Below the pieces are notes generated by a model. The model had not been told where the DNA came from. It searched no databases and worked only from the letters and a program-made list of their open reading frames with translations. DNA of 64,000 bases from Oscillospiraceae bacterium (GTDB taxonomy: Bacteria; Bacillota; Clostridia; Oscillospirales; JAAYXM01): contig JAFQME010000031.1 in NCBI GenBank assembly GCA_017421025.1, positions 62,001 to 126,000 on the forward strand, read 5' to 3'. Made by a program: the position numbers and the translations under genes. How positions within the stretch are numbered: position 1 is the stretch's first letter; each line of letters opens with the position of its first letter. Below, piece after piece: positions 18,301 through 26,378 of the stretch.

Positions 18301-19513
18301 CGAGACGGTTGCAACTGTGGAAAACGGTACCATTTCCTTCTTGAAGAACGGCCATGTCGCAATCACCGCAGAGGCTGCGGATGGCTCGGGGATCAAGAAA
18401 GTGATCCACTTCCTGCGCGGATACGGCATTACCTACAATTACAACTTCCGAGAAAGCTTAAAGCCGATTTACGATGCTTATGGAAAACAGACCACACTGA
18501 ATGCAATTTACACTCCTACGGAGGATGACCTCTACGCAGCAGAAGCAAACGCATTTGCTGAGGGGTATGAGGCTTCGGTTGCAGCAGGCTCGGCTCCATG
18601 GATGTATGCGGGCGGTACAAAGAAGATCAGCTACTCAATTTCTACTTCGAGCGGCTATGGTCTGTTTGTTGACTACGGTTCCCCGGGAGATTATGCACAG
18701 CTGAAACTCCGCGTGGATGAAAATGGCAGATACCACATGGTCTTCAATTTTGACCGTTGGAAAACATCTTCGGGTGCGTTTGATCTCTTCCTGGCACCAA
18801 TCAATGCGACGAATCCAACTGCTGACAGATGGAAGATTCATTCCTACACTCCGGAGAAGAACAATGAAGAACTGCGAAACGAAGTGTACCTCGGCACACG
18901 TACACTTCCTGAGGGTGAGTATTACTTCACTTTGAAGTACAAGGATCCGTCGGATAACAAACTCATCGGTTTCTCGAATTTCAAACTTCTCAAGTATGAC
19001 AACCTTGGAAAATACACGATTGAGGGTGCGCAGGTCCGTCTTGCGGGCACGAATGCCTTTGGCACTGTGGAAGAACAGGGTCTCCGCTTTATCTCCTGGA
19101 TTTCCAAGGATCTTTATCCGGTAGATTCCGCTAAGGTCAAAGAGTTCGGCACTGTTTTGGTTCCGTCTGCTGTTATTACCAATATCGACGATCTCAAGAT
19201 CGGCGCAGTGCTCAACGGCTATGCGGTTGCAAAAGTTCCGGCGGTCAACCGTTATGTTGACACCGGCGACCATGTCCTCTTCACAGCGGTCGTTACCAGA
19301 CTGAAAGAGGCACATTACAATATGTCGATCACTGCCCGTGCATATGTGATTTATGAAGATGCTGAGGGTGTGGAACATACGATTTACGGTGACACTTATA
19401 CCGAGCGTTCGATTTATGAAGTCGCACAAAACGGTATCAACCGTGGTGGATTAAGTGAGCAAGAAACCGAAGTTTTCCAGACAATTGTGAATACCGTGAA
19501 AAATACAAAGTAA
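15365..19513 (+). CDS. Giant secreted repeat protein 2 (Big_2 Ig-like domains, W-rich modules, GAQVR C-terminal domain)
   Basis: This 1382-residue exported protein starts MKRIFSLFLVLCMVVTLLPAGSVFTASAAA. It contains five related modules marked by DWLWTQSASTRGLFF, EWIWTSSARIYGIYF, EWVETSRLSETYGLFF, LWKWTPSSSFAGLYL and a terminal variant SISTSSGYGLFV, each followed by a strand such as YNSIDILVPQSGYYKVIS and a VxMYLAP/MNLYAL segment. Between modules there are bacterial Ig-like (Big_2) domains, e.g. VTWISSNPHIASVDANGKVTATGLGSVIITA and VEYSSADPSVVEVTDDGKMIAKKHGVTTITA and INWSSSDETVATVENGTISF. The last about 155 residues are the shared domain (GAQVRL ... EQGLRFISW ... ARAYVIYEDAEG ... YTERSIYEVAQNG). 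No cell-wall sorting motif or transmembrane end is visible. Codon bias is weaker than in giant gene 1. Confidence 0.78.
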   Translation: MKRIFSLFLVLCMVVTLLPAGSVFTASAAAGGGDLSFDLLSDFTQYATANNIVAVDGSNIANAPTIKSYRLAPTYGWSAGNLIRNSANDWLWTQSASTRGLFFKSDVATNSYNSIAVDITAAGAYRMDVNAIAWSGGGKLVMYLVPVTSGTMNTTIEQVLNGAYAAKSNVFELYNSVEVERTGSIPYVELAAGTYQVVFYQTAPCTSGAAMPGYFIKNINFTSVTPITGVTISNPSAKTTLVTGESIQLSASVTPNIADYQNVTWISSNPHIASVDANGKVTATGLGSVIITAQSASPSKSASITINAHANSTIYSYKTVMEGIKGNSVGSVTGADNVNGNAFVYIRDYATATWPHNWQAGGVKSHSNNQGEWIWTSSARIYGIYFAAMSENAYNSIDILVPQSGYYKVISHHTKWSAGGNVKMYLAPKSADYDTVIANAVAESEPISHFGQLTAEETANGTEVVVDDYVYLTAGNHTVLYSQVDDENATDTGKGYFVRGLHLERYPDVTGVEFAWESLNLALGETRELISEVYPVGVLQDVEYSSADPSVVEVTDDGKMIAKKHGVTTITATSVADRTKKKTITVTVGAKSVYYDYRTKNSKTTLDVDGWEINHDVVHAKAGFEWVETSRLSETYGLFFGNVFGYEDASDGAYVSVNVRVPVDGIYQVSSVYPIWQHGGIMDVYIVEAWQAEDFLTEGTKLNLDAVETRNDPNDKSNVKTVETLHEIEVALDADTEYTIVYVAKTIRQGFYLLGTRLTELNCGYRFVEAAPSLSSGVSADVKAQLLWSAEKGVMTSQMLWKWTPSSSFAGLYLGGQYGGPVSGTASNGDYAGINVEIPFAGWYEIGVDYYAFQTGGSMNLYALTWEASTKPNYKDNSTLLNNEPINTQGALGEVHVNLDNKYYFAAPGKYTIAVELADVQDGVYLCGVDFTPVLYVDEVIIDEEETVILEDEAEQYDVSATVRSDVAKNPEINWSSSDETVATVENGTISFLKNGHVAITAEAADGSGIKKVIHFLRGYGITYNYNFRESLKPIYDAYGKQTTLNAIYTPTEDDLYAAEANAFAEGYEASVAAGSAPWMYAGGTKKISYSISTSSGYGLFVDYGSPGDYAQLKLRVDENGRYHMVFNFDRWKTSSGAFDLFLAPINATNPTADRWKIHSYTPEKNNEELRNEVYLGTRTLPEGEYYFTLKYKDPSDNKLIGFSNFKLLKYDNLGKYTIEGAQVRLAGTNAFGTVEEQGLRFISWISKDLYPVDSAKVKEFGTVLVPSAVITNIDDLKIGAVLNGYAVAKVPAVNRYVDTGDHVLFTAVVTRLKEAHYNMSITARAYVIYEDAEGVEHTIYGDTYTERSIYEVAQNGINRGGLSEQETEVFQTIVNTVKNTK

Positions 19514-19547
19514 GCAGTTCTTTGCAAAATTAATTGGGTAATATAGT

Positions 19548-19590
19548 GGCAAAAGTTTCCATTTTTTGCATGAAAAATGGAAACTTTGCC
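19548..19590 (+). promoter_or_regulatory. Long hairpin between giant genes 2 and 3
   Basis: GGCAAAAGTTTCCATTTTT pairs with AAAAATGGAAACTTTGCC across a short loop, one bulged A. There is no following T-run, so it is not a classic terminator; it could be an mRNA processing or stability element that separates the two coding segments. No promoter is obvious between the two genes. Confidence 0.5.
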
Positions 19591-19625
19591 TGCTTTGAGC
19601 CGAAATACAACAGGAGGAAATCCTT

Positions 19626-22600
19626 ATGAAAAAGAGACAACTTCGCATCTGTTCGTTCTTTCTTGCCGTTTGTATGTTGGTTTGTCTGCTGCCGACAGCC
19701 GGGGCGATTGATTCCTCGCTGAATGACGGAAAGGCAATTTATCGCTACAATCAGCACCTGCTCGCAATTAAGTCGGCAGGAAGCAGCAGTATTGTTCAAG
19801 ATCTGCGTGATTTTGACACGATTTGGAGTACTGCAATGGGTCACGCAGAGTACAAACCGTATATCATCGACGGTAACGGCGGCGCCGGCGCTTTGTGGGT
19901 CGGTCCGTATGAAACCGACGAAACAAAGGACTCCTATTCTGCGAAGGCTGAGGACCTTGCAACCGACCCGTATGCCATCATTGGCACCAACACCACGGTT
20001 GTGGCGGGTGCAGGCTACGGTGTTGCAGCGGTTGCAGGTTCGGGCAGAACGTGGTATTCCATGAAGATTTTGGTCCCGACTGCGGGAACTTACACCTTTG
20101 AGAGCCAGTTTTACTCCATTGCCGATCACGCAACTTCAGTCCAGGTTTACCTCGCAAAGGCTGAGGATTACAATGCACAAAACCCGATCGATGCAGACAA
20201 TCTGATCGGGACATATGCCCGTACCAACCGAATCCCGTCCGGTGCAGGCAGTGCGTATAACGCCCTGTTCACCTTGCCGAGTGCGGTTGCTTTGGATGCG
20301 GGCGAATATGTCGTCACCTACTGCGGTGATGCTGAAAGACCGGTCTATGGCGGTACCTTGACCCTGTATGGAAACGCAGCGGCGAGCCCGATTTCTCTGA
20401 ATGCAGAGACGGAAGCAGATGTTTTGGATCTTGCTGTGGGCGAGAGTTGCGAAGTTGCAATTGCTGCGACTGACGCAAACGGGGATGCGATCGATTTAAG
20501 TGCGGCAAACATCACCGAAATGCGTGTGGATAAAACTTCCGACTTCATGAACGCCACTTATGCGGACGGAAAACTCCGGATCACTGCAAACCGGGGCGGC
20601 TACGGCACAGCGACCCTGTATCTGGTTTTGGACGGAAGTGCTGCGGCATGGGTGGATGTTTCGGTGCGTTGCCGTGAAGAAAATACCGGTTACTACCGCT
20701 ACAACCAGCACAATCTGGTCACTTACTACAATGTTTTGAATGCTTCTCAGACCAAGTACCTCTCCCTTGCGGATTTGGGCAATATTTGGAAGATGACCAA
20801 GGGGCACTCCACTTACGCCCCGCATTGGGACGGTGCGGAATATCCGTGGGTCGGTCCGTATGAGACCGAGTCTGACGGCAACAACATGTCAGCGGTTGCG
20901 GCAGACATTGCCTCCGAACCGTATGCCATTTTGGGCACCAACTCCGCAATCGGATTCCTCCCGGGTCAGCCGATCTCGGTGACGGGAAAAGCCGGCGGTG
21001 CCTGGTATTCCATGAAGATCTCGGTGCCGACTGCAGGCGCATTTGATGTGGAATCGTATTTCTATGGCGCATCGTCTTTGGCGAGTGCGATTGACTGTTA
21101 TATCATAAAGGCAAGTGAATACAAAGCGACTCAGCCCATTCAGCCCACCGGTTATGTAGGCCGTTTCAAAAAGACCAATATGGTCCCTTCCGGTGCGGCA
21201 AGTGCTTATAAAGGACTGTTCCGATTGGATCGTCCTGTGAATCTGGAAGCGGGCGAGTATGTAGTCACCTATCATGCGGTGGATGCAAAACCCTTCTACG
21301 GCGGATCAATGACGTTGTATCAGTATTCCGCAGGCAACAAAGTGACTTTGAAAGTGGATGCCTCCAAACTCAATGCATCGGGTGCTTTGGAACTGGTCCC
21401 GGGTGCAAGCGCTGTCCTTGATGTGACCGCTGTGGATGCAAACGGAGAGACCGTTGATCTTTCCACCGCTTCTTTGAGTGACGTGCGTGTGGATTACAGC
21501 GCATCGGGTGCGGTCGGAACGTATCAGAACGGTAAAATCACCGTTCGAACTTCTGCAGGAAGTGCGGCGGTTGGAAGCAAGACCTCACTCACCCTTTATA
21601 TGGTAATTGACAAGGAAACCTCCGCTTGGGTGGAAATTCCGATCACCTTTGTTGCGGCATCCGGGAAGACTTTAACCATGGGTCATATCGGTGCAACCAC
21701 CGAACTTCCCACCGGCTTTGGCTGCAGCGTAGAACTCACCGCAGCGGTTGACGGGGTAGATGTGGCGATTGATGAATACGACGTGATTGATGTGGCTGCA
21801 CTGGATGCAAACCGTCAGCCGACAAGCGCAATCACAGTCAGTGTGAAAGACGGAATCGTTTCTGCAAAGACCAACACTTCGGGCGACTATATCGTTTTGG
21901 TCACTGCGACCATTGACGGAATTTTGACCTCGTATGAGATGCTGTTCCGCTTCACTCCGCTGACACATTACTACGATTATATGAAGATGGCGAGCTTCTC
22001 CACCCATTCGGTTGGTTGGCAGATAGAGCAGTTCATTGACGACTATGCCGATACCTGGACGGGCGGCTCTACTTCTATTACTGCGACCCCGAGTGCTCCG
22101 TGGAAACCCGATATGCGTGAAAACTGCGGACCGTGGCTGATGACCACCTCTGCAAAGAGCATCGGTGCATATTTCCTGGAAACCGCACCGGGCGGCTGGA
22201 CTCGTGTGAAGTTCTACCTGCCGGTCTCGGGTAATTACACGGTTACCACCGTCTTTACCAAATGGGCTTCGGGCGGCTTGATGGATTACTATCTCGCTCC
22301 TGCAGATGTCGCAGACCCGATGTCTGAAGATTACTTGATGAATTCATCCCCGATCAGCCACAACGGCACCGGCGAAGCCTCCGAGCGCCTTGCAATCCGC
22401 CAGTTTGAAGCGGGTGAGTATGTCATCACCTACAAGAGTGTGGGCGATACCGTGTCGGGCGGATTCTTTATCAAGGGTCTGCGCTTCACGCTCAACAGCA
22501 ACCCGGGTACCTCCCGTGCATACATCGATCTGGATGCCGGCGTTAAGGTGCTGGGTGTGGATGAAACCGCAACCGTGAACGCACAGGTGCTCCCGGGTTA

Positions 22601-23840
22601 CTTGGCACAGGAAATTTCCTGGTCGAGTGAGGATGAGAGCATTGCAACCGTGAAAGACGGTGTGATTACCGGTAAGGCAAACGGCATTACTTCTGTGACC
22701 GCAACCCTTCCGGACGGTGCAAGACGCAGCATCGAAGTGGTGGTCGGCGCACCGACTTACGAGTATAAGATTTGGGATTGCAGTAATGCGGAGTATCTTG
22801 CAGCAAACAGAAACAACGTTTCAATGCATTTGACCAAGTACTACAATCAGGGATATAATGCAGCGTATGCGTCCGGTCTTGCGACCGACCCGTGGTTCTT
22901 CAAAGCAAGCGACACCGGTGCGGGCGCTCCGTATCTGTATTTCAACTGGAACGCAAGCATCAAGAACCTCGGACTCCTTGCAGCGTATGGCTCGGAGGAT
23001 ACCGGCTATACCAGAATCCAGTTGAGAATCAGCGAGGACGGTGTGTACCGTCTGCTTTCGGCACAGGATATGAGTGCACAATATGGCGCCATTTCCCCGA
23101 GTGTCATCCATTTGGCACCGATTGGTGCAGCAAATCCCACAGCAGACGAGTTCCTGGTTGAGAGAATCGAGGGCACTCGTGCTCCGCTTGGCGGCAAATC
23201 CAACACCCCGATTCTGTCGGATGAAATCTCTCTGAAGGCTGGCGAGTATTACCTCACCGTGACCAAGCTCCCGTCCACCCGCCGTGTGTTTATGGCAGAC
23301 GGAAGCAAGGGCTTGGATTTCCTCAGCCACTACAATTACAGCCTCTATAAAACAGAGAATTTGACCGACGTTTCGGTCAGCACCATCAACGGTGCACAGA
23401 TGAGAAACACCGGTGCACAAGGCCTCCGCTTCATCTCCTCCATCGATAAAAACGCTGTGGATTGGGATCGTGTGGTGGAATTCGGCACCGTGTTGATTCC
23501 GACTGCTGATCTAAATACCAAGCGTGATCTGGTCATTGGGGCAAAGTACAACGGACACTCTGTGGCAAAGGTCCCGGCTGTCAACTACTATGCAGAGACC
23601 GACGATACCATCACCTTTACCGCAGTGCTCACCAACATCGCTGACACCGCACTTTCCCGCTCAATTACCGTGCGTGCATATGCGATTTTGGATGACGGCA
23701 GTGTGGTTTACGGCGACACCTTTGCAAGCCGCTCCATCTACGAGATTGCCACCCGAATTGTGGCAGACCCAAATGCGAGCGAAACCGACCGAGCAGCGGC
23801 GGAAGTCATTGTTGCCAAGGTGGAAGGCAGCGCACAATAA
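19626..23840 (+). CDS. Giant secreted repeat protein 3 (paralogue of giant protein 1)
   Basis: The 1404-residue product has a signal peptide (MKKRQLRICSFFLAVCMLVCLLPTAGA) and the same module types as giant protein 1, but with the first module duplicated: IYRYNQHLLAIK...WSTAMGHAEYKPYIIDG...WVGPYETDETKD and YYRYNQHNLVTYYN...WKMTKGHSTYAPHWDG...WVGPYETESDGN, each ending AGEYVVTY and YGG(T/S)(L/M)TLY. Then follow LSHTGAT-like Ig segment (LTMGHIGATTELPTG), the GPWLMTTSAKSIGAYF module with DYYLAPADVADP, a Big_2 domain (ISWSSEDESIATVKDGVITGKANGITSVTA), a further W/Y-rich module, and the shared C-terminal domain GAQMRNTGAQGLRFISS...VRAYAILDDGSVVYGDTFASRSIYEIA. Function not known; glycan or surface binding is an inference from the aromatic beta modules. 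Confidence 0.77.
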   Translation: MKKRQLRICSFFLAVCMLVCLLPTAGAIDSSLNDGKAIYRYNQHLLAIKSAGSSSIVQDLRDFDTIWSTAMGHAEYKPYIIDGNGGAGALWVGPYETDETKDSYSAKAEDLATDPYAIIGTNTTVVAGAGYGVAAVAGSGRTWYSMKILVPTAGTYTFESQFYSIADHATSVQVYLAKAEDYNAQNPIDADNLIGTYARTNRIPSGAGSAYNALFTLPSAVALDAGEYVVTYCGDAERPVYGGTLTLYGNAAASPISLNAETEADVLDLAVGESCEVAIAATDANGDAIDLSAANITEMRVDKTSDFMNATYADGKLRITANRGGYGTATLYLVLDGSAAAWVDVSVRCREENTGYYRYNQHNLVTYYNVLNASQTKYLSLADLGNIWKMTKGHSTYAPHWDGAEYPWVGPYETESDGNNMSAVAADIASEPYAILGTNSAIGFLPGQPISVTGKAGGAWYSMKISVPTAGAFDVESYFYGASSLASAIDCYIIKASEYKATQPIQPTGYVGRFKKTNMVPSGAASAYKGLFRLDRPVNLEAGEYVVTYHAVDAKPFYGGSMTLYQYSAGNKVTLKVDASKLNASGALELVPGASAVLDVTAVDANGETVDLSTASLSDVRVDYSASGAVGTYQNGKITVRTSAGSAAVGSKTSLTLYMVIDKETSAWVEIPITFVAASGKTLTMGHIGATTELPTGFGCSVELTAAVDGVDVAIDEYDVIDVAALDANRQPTSAITVSVKDGIVSAKTNTSGDYIVLVTATIDGILTSYEMLFRFTPLTHYYDYMKMASFSTHSVGWQIEQFIDDYADTWTGGSTSITATPSAPWKPDMRENCGPWLMTTSAKSIGAYFLETAPGGWTRVKFYLPVSGNYTVTTVFTKWASGGLMDYYLAPADVADPMSEDYLMNSSPISHNGTGEASERLAIRQFEAGEYVITYKSVGDTVSGGFFIKGLRFTLNSNPGTSRAYIDLDAGVKVLGVDETATVNAQVLPGYLAQEISWSSEDESIATVKDGVITGKANGITSVTATLPDGARRSIEVVVGAPTYEYKIWDCSNAEYLAANRNNVSMHLTKYYNQGYNAAYASGLATDPWFFKASDTGAGAPYLYFNWNASIKNLGLLAAYGSEDTGYTRIQLRISEDGVYRLLSAQDMSAQYGAISPSVIHLAPIGAANPTADEFLVERIEGTRAPLGGKSNTPILSDEISLKAGEYYLTVTKLPSTRRVFMADGSKGLDFLSHYNYSLYKTENLTDVSVSTINGAQMRNTGAQGLRFISSIDKNAVDWDRVVEFGTVLIPTADLNTKRDLVIGAKYNGHSVAKVPAVNYYAETDDTITFTAVLTNIADTALSRSITVRAYAILDDGSVVYGDTFASRSIYEIATRIVADPNASETDRAAAEVIVAKVEGSAQ

Positions 23841-23847
23841 GTCTTTT

Positions 23848-23892
23848 TCGGCAGGCAGAACATCGGTTTTGCCTGCCGATGGTTTCTTTTCC
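23848..23892 (+). terminator. Rho-independent terminator
   Basis: TCGGCAGGCA (23848-23857) pairs with TGCCTGCCGA (23870-23879) across a 12-base loop, followed by an interrupted T-run. It ends the giant gene 2/3 transcript. Confidence 0.75.
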
Positions 23893-23917
23893 AAAAAAAG
23901 CAGAAATAGGTAGTGCG

Positions 23918-23960
23918 TTTTTGACAGAAGTATGTTATAATGGGATAAAGTTGTCAAAAA
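23918..23960 (+). promoter_or_regulatory. -10 box flanked by TTTTTGACA/TGTCAAAAA inverted repeat
   Basis: TATAAT (23936-23941) is preceded by TG (extended -10). A perfect 9-base inverted repeat, TTTTTGACA (23918-23926) and TGTCAAAAA (23952-23960), brackets it symmetrically. TTGACA inside the left arm is only 9 bases from TATAAT, too near to serve as its -35, so the arms look like an operator rather than core promoter elements. It would control the seven-gene set from 23980 to 29198. Confidence 0.55.
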
Positions 23961-23979
23961 CATTAGGAGGCAGGAGATC

Positions 23980-24546
23980 ATGAACAAGAAAACCTGGCTG
24001 ATTATTGCAATCGCTGTGATTTGTCTTGCGGTGCTTGGTGTTACGATTTGGAGTGTCACAAGCGGCGTTAGAAGTACATTGCCGGAAACCGAGAGCGACC
24101 CGCAAACAGAAACCGAGCAGGCACCGGTTGCATCGGAAGATGAAGTCGTGCCCCTTGATCCGGAGACCGGTGCACCGATTGAGCCGGAGGCTTCGGATGT
24201 AGTAAATTCGAATCAGCAAGAAGCTGCAAATGCTTCCAAGGAAGAAACCCCTGCAACGTCTGAGGACGGAAAACCGCAGGACACTTCCAAGGAAGAAACA
24301 AAGCCTAAAACAGAGAACAAGCAGGAAACCTCTAAGGAAGAAAAAACCCCCGATGTTGAGGACAATCTGGTGCAAGACCCGTGGGGTGAGCTGGAAGGGG
24401 AAGATCCAATCGGATCCACTCCGCTCGACGAACTTGAAACCGAGCAGTCGTCTGAAGAAAAGCCGGCTGAAGAGGAGTCCTCCGAAGAGGAACCGAGCAT
24501 GGAAGATTTGGCGACCAGCGACGAAGGCTGGACCGGAATTTATTGA
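23980..24546 (+). CDS. Acidic membrane-anchored protein with DPWG element and GWTGIY C-terminal tail
   Basis: The 188-residue product has an uncleaved-looking N-terminal membrane segment (WLIIAIAVICLAVLGVTIWSV) and then a long, Glu/Ser/Thr/Pro-rich, probably disordered extracellular stretch with ASKEETPA, DTSKEETKP and ETSKEEKTP repeats. EDNLVQDPWGELEGEDP (around residue 130) carries the DPWG element, and the protein ends EPSMEDLATSDEGWTGIY, identical in sequence to the end of the next protein. No folded domain or enzyme motif is visible. AGGAGG stands 7 bases before the ATG. The next gene starts 14 bases after its stop. A spacer that displays its C-terminal tail away from the membrane is the simplest reading. 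Confidence 0.7.
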   Translation: MNKKTWLIIAIAVICLAVLGVTIWSVTSGVRSTLPETESDPQTETEQAPVASEDEVVPLDPETGAPIEPEASDVVNSNQQEAANASKEETPATSEDGKPQDTSKEETKPKTENKQETSKEEKTPDVEDNLVQDPWGELEGEDPIGSTPLDELETEQSSEEKPAEEESSEEEPSMEDLATSDEGWTGIY

Positions 24547-24560
24547 TGGAGGGAAACACC

Positions 24561-25598
24561 ATGAAAAAAACAATTGCAATGATTCTTTGTGTCGCAATGC
24601 TTATCAGCCTCTGCCCGATGGCGATGATGGCAAGCTACAGCGATATGCCGGCAGAAAACCACTGGTCTTATCAGGCGCTCAACGCTGCAGTAGAGCAGGG
24701 CCTGCTTCAAGGCTCCAACGGCAAGCTTTTGCCGAACGACAAGTTGACCCGTGCGCAGATGGCAACCATTTTGGTGCGTGCTTACGGCGCAACCGAAAAA
24801 GCAGAAGAATTCAACTTCTCCGATGTTCCGGCAGGCAGCTGGTTCTATGACAATATGTCCATCGCTGTGAAGGCGGGTTGGTTTAAGGGCGACGGCGGAA
24901 GCACCATGCGTCCGAATGCACCGATCAGCCGTCAGGAAGCATTTGCGGTCCTTGCCCGTGCAATCGGGACCGAAGCAGATGACAGCTTCGTTTTGGCAGA
25001 TAAGTTCACCGATGCGGCAGATGTCGCAACTTGGTTTGTTGTCGAGATCTCCGCTCTGGCAGCCAAAGGCTATGTCAACGGCTCCAACGGTAAGCTGGAC
25101 CCGAAAAACGAAATCACCCGTGCTCAGTTTGCACAGGTCATGTTTAACCTGATCTCGGACGGCGCAATCACTCTCCCAGAAAAGGATGAGGAAAAGCCGA
25201 ACGAAACCGACAAGGACAAAGAAAACAACACCTCGGGCGGCTCTTCCGGCGGATCTTCTTCCGGCGGCGGTAGCTTTGGCGGTGGCGGATCTTCCGGTGG
25301 TGGTTCCTCTTCCGGCAGTGGTTCTTCCGGTGGTTCGACCGGTGGCAGCGGATCTTCCGGTGGTTCTACCGGCGGTAGCGGTTCAATCGGCGGCGGCACC
25401 TCAGGTGGCACCTCCGGCGATAACGACGTTGCAGACCCGTGGGGTGATTTGGGTAACACCGGTGGCACAACAGGCGATGAGACCGGGGATAACGATGCGT
25501 CCGACCCGTGGGGCGACGAGACCGTTGTTCCGGAAGACAAAGAGCCGAGCATGGAAGACTTGGCAACCAGCGACGAAGGCTGGACCGGGATTTACTAA
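24561..25598 (+). CDS. SLH-domain surface protein with Gly/Ser linker, DPWG elements and GWTGIY tail
   Basis: After a signal peptide (MKKTIAMILCVAMLISLCPMAMMA) there are three S-layer-homology repeats: YSDMPAENHWSYQAL...LTRAQMATILVRAYG, FSDVPAGSWFYDNMS...ISRQEAFAVLARAIG and FTDAADVATWFVVEI...ITRAQFAQVMFNLIS. SLH trimers bind pyruvylated secondary cell-wall polysaccharide, so this should be non-covalently surface-bound. A Gly/Ser-rich linker of about 70 residues follows, then GDNDVADPWG, GDNDASDPWG and the tail EPSMEDLATSDEGWTGIY. The start at 24561 has GGAGGG 7 bases upstream; an earlier in-frame ATG at 24543 overlaps the previous stop and has no ribosome site. The 345-residue protein has no other domain, so the tail may be its functional end. 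Confidence 0.85.
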   Translation: MKKTIAMILCVAMLISLCPMAMMASYSDMPAENHWSYQALNAAVEQGLLQGSNGKLLPNDKLTRAQMATILVRAYGATEKAEEFNFSDVPAGSWFYDNMSIAVKAGWFKGDGGSTMRPNAPISRQEAFAVLARAIGTEADDSFVLADKFTDAADVATWFVVEISALAAKGYVNGSNGKLDPKNEITRAQFAQVMFNLISDGAITLPEKDEEKPNETDKDKENNTSGGSSGGSSSGGGSFGGGGSSGGGSSSGSGSSGGSTGGSGSSGGSTGGSGSIGGGTSGGTSGDNDVADPWGDLGNTGGTTGDETGDNDASDPWGDETVVPEDKEPSMEDLATSDEGWTGIY

Positions 25599-25612
25599 AA
25601 ACACACACAACT

Positions 25613-25650
25613 GACAGGGCGAGAAATCTCCCTGTCTGTTTGTGGTTTGT
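25613..25650 (+). terminator. Weak hairpin, possible partial terminator
   Basis: GACAGGG (25613-25619) pairs with CCCTGTC (25630-25636) and a T/G-rich, not pure-T, segment follows. It may lower read-through from the surface-protein genes into the modification genes, setting their expression ratio. Confidence 0.4.
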
Positions 25651-25667
25651 GAGATAAGGAGTTTCCT

Positions 25668-26378
25668 ATGCCGAAGTACAGGATTGCGGAATTGAATGTG
25701 GAAATGGCTCCGAAACATCCCACCCTGCTCCGCCAAGGTGAGCCGTATTTATACGACTTTTCGGGTGAAGCGGATGTGGTGGTGGACTTTTCCGAGGAGT
25801 TTTACGCACAGAAATTAAAAGAGCACCCGGAACTGACTCCGGATTTGTGCGAATATTTGTGGATGGGCTTCGGGTTTTATCGGAAACTGGTGCAGTACGA
25901 TGGGCTGATGCTGCACGCATCTGCGCTTGCGTACCAAGGTCGGGCGTATTTGTTTTCCGCTCCGTGTGGGACCGGAAAATCCACCCACACCTCGCTTTGG
26001 CGCAAGACCTTTGGTGAGGATGTGGTCATCTTAAACGATGATAAGCCCGCACTTCGTCAAATCGAAGGGGTGTACCACGCATTCGGGACCCCGTTTTCCG
26101 GGAAAACCGATCAGAATGTCAACATAGGTGTTCCGCTTGGCGGCATTTGTATTTTAGAGCGCTCGAAAGAAAACTGGATCAAGAGGGTGCAGGGGAAAGA
26201 CGTGATTTTCCCGCTCATGCATCAAACCCTCCGTCCGCCCGATGCGCAAAATATGGACCGTTTGCTTGCAAATTTGGATCAGCTGCTCCGCACCGTCCCC
26301 ATCTATCGGATGGGCTGCAACATCTCCGAGGATGCGGCACGGCTGGCGTGTGAAACCATGCAGGGAGGATTAGAATGA
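25668..26378 (+). CDS. HprK-like P-loop kinase
   Basis: The 236-residue protein has the HPr-kinase/PEP-carboxykinase-like core: LMLHASALAYQGRAYLFSAPCGTGKSTHTSLW with a Walker A CGTGKST, then ILNDDKPALR, and GTPFSGKTDQN. True HprK has an N-terminal domain and the HPr-K signature for HPr Ser46; neither is seen, so HPr is unlikely to be its substrate. Stand-alone kinases of this kind occur in exopolysaccharide loci and in lasso-peptide loci, where they phosphorylate the C-terminal residue of a precursor peptide. Here its stop overlaps the PqqD-like gene (ATGA). AAGGAG lies 6 bases before the ATG. I infer that it acts on a peptide or protein tail presented by that partner. Confidence 0.85.
   Translation: MPKYRIAELNVEMAPKHPTLLRQGEPYLYDFSGEADVVVDFSEEFYAQKLKEHPELTPDLCEYLWMGFGFYRKLVQYDGLMLHASALAYQGRAYLFSAPCGTGKSTHTSLWRKTFGEDVVILNDDKPALRQIEGVYHAFGTPFSGKTDQNVNIGVPLGGICILERSKENWIKRVQGKDVIFPLMHQTLRPPDAQNMDRLLANLDQLLRTVPIYRMGCNISEDAARLACETMQGGLE

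Noticed and set aside
25222-25420. Gly/Ser-coding repeats as a CRISPR-like or minisatellite array
   Set aside because: They are in-frame codons of a linker in the SLH protein, with no regular spacer structure.
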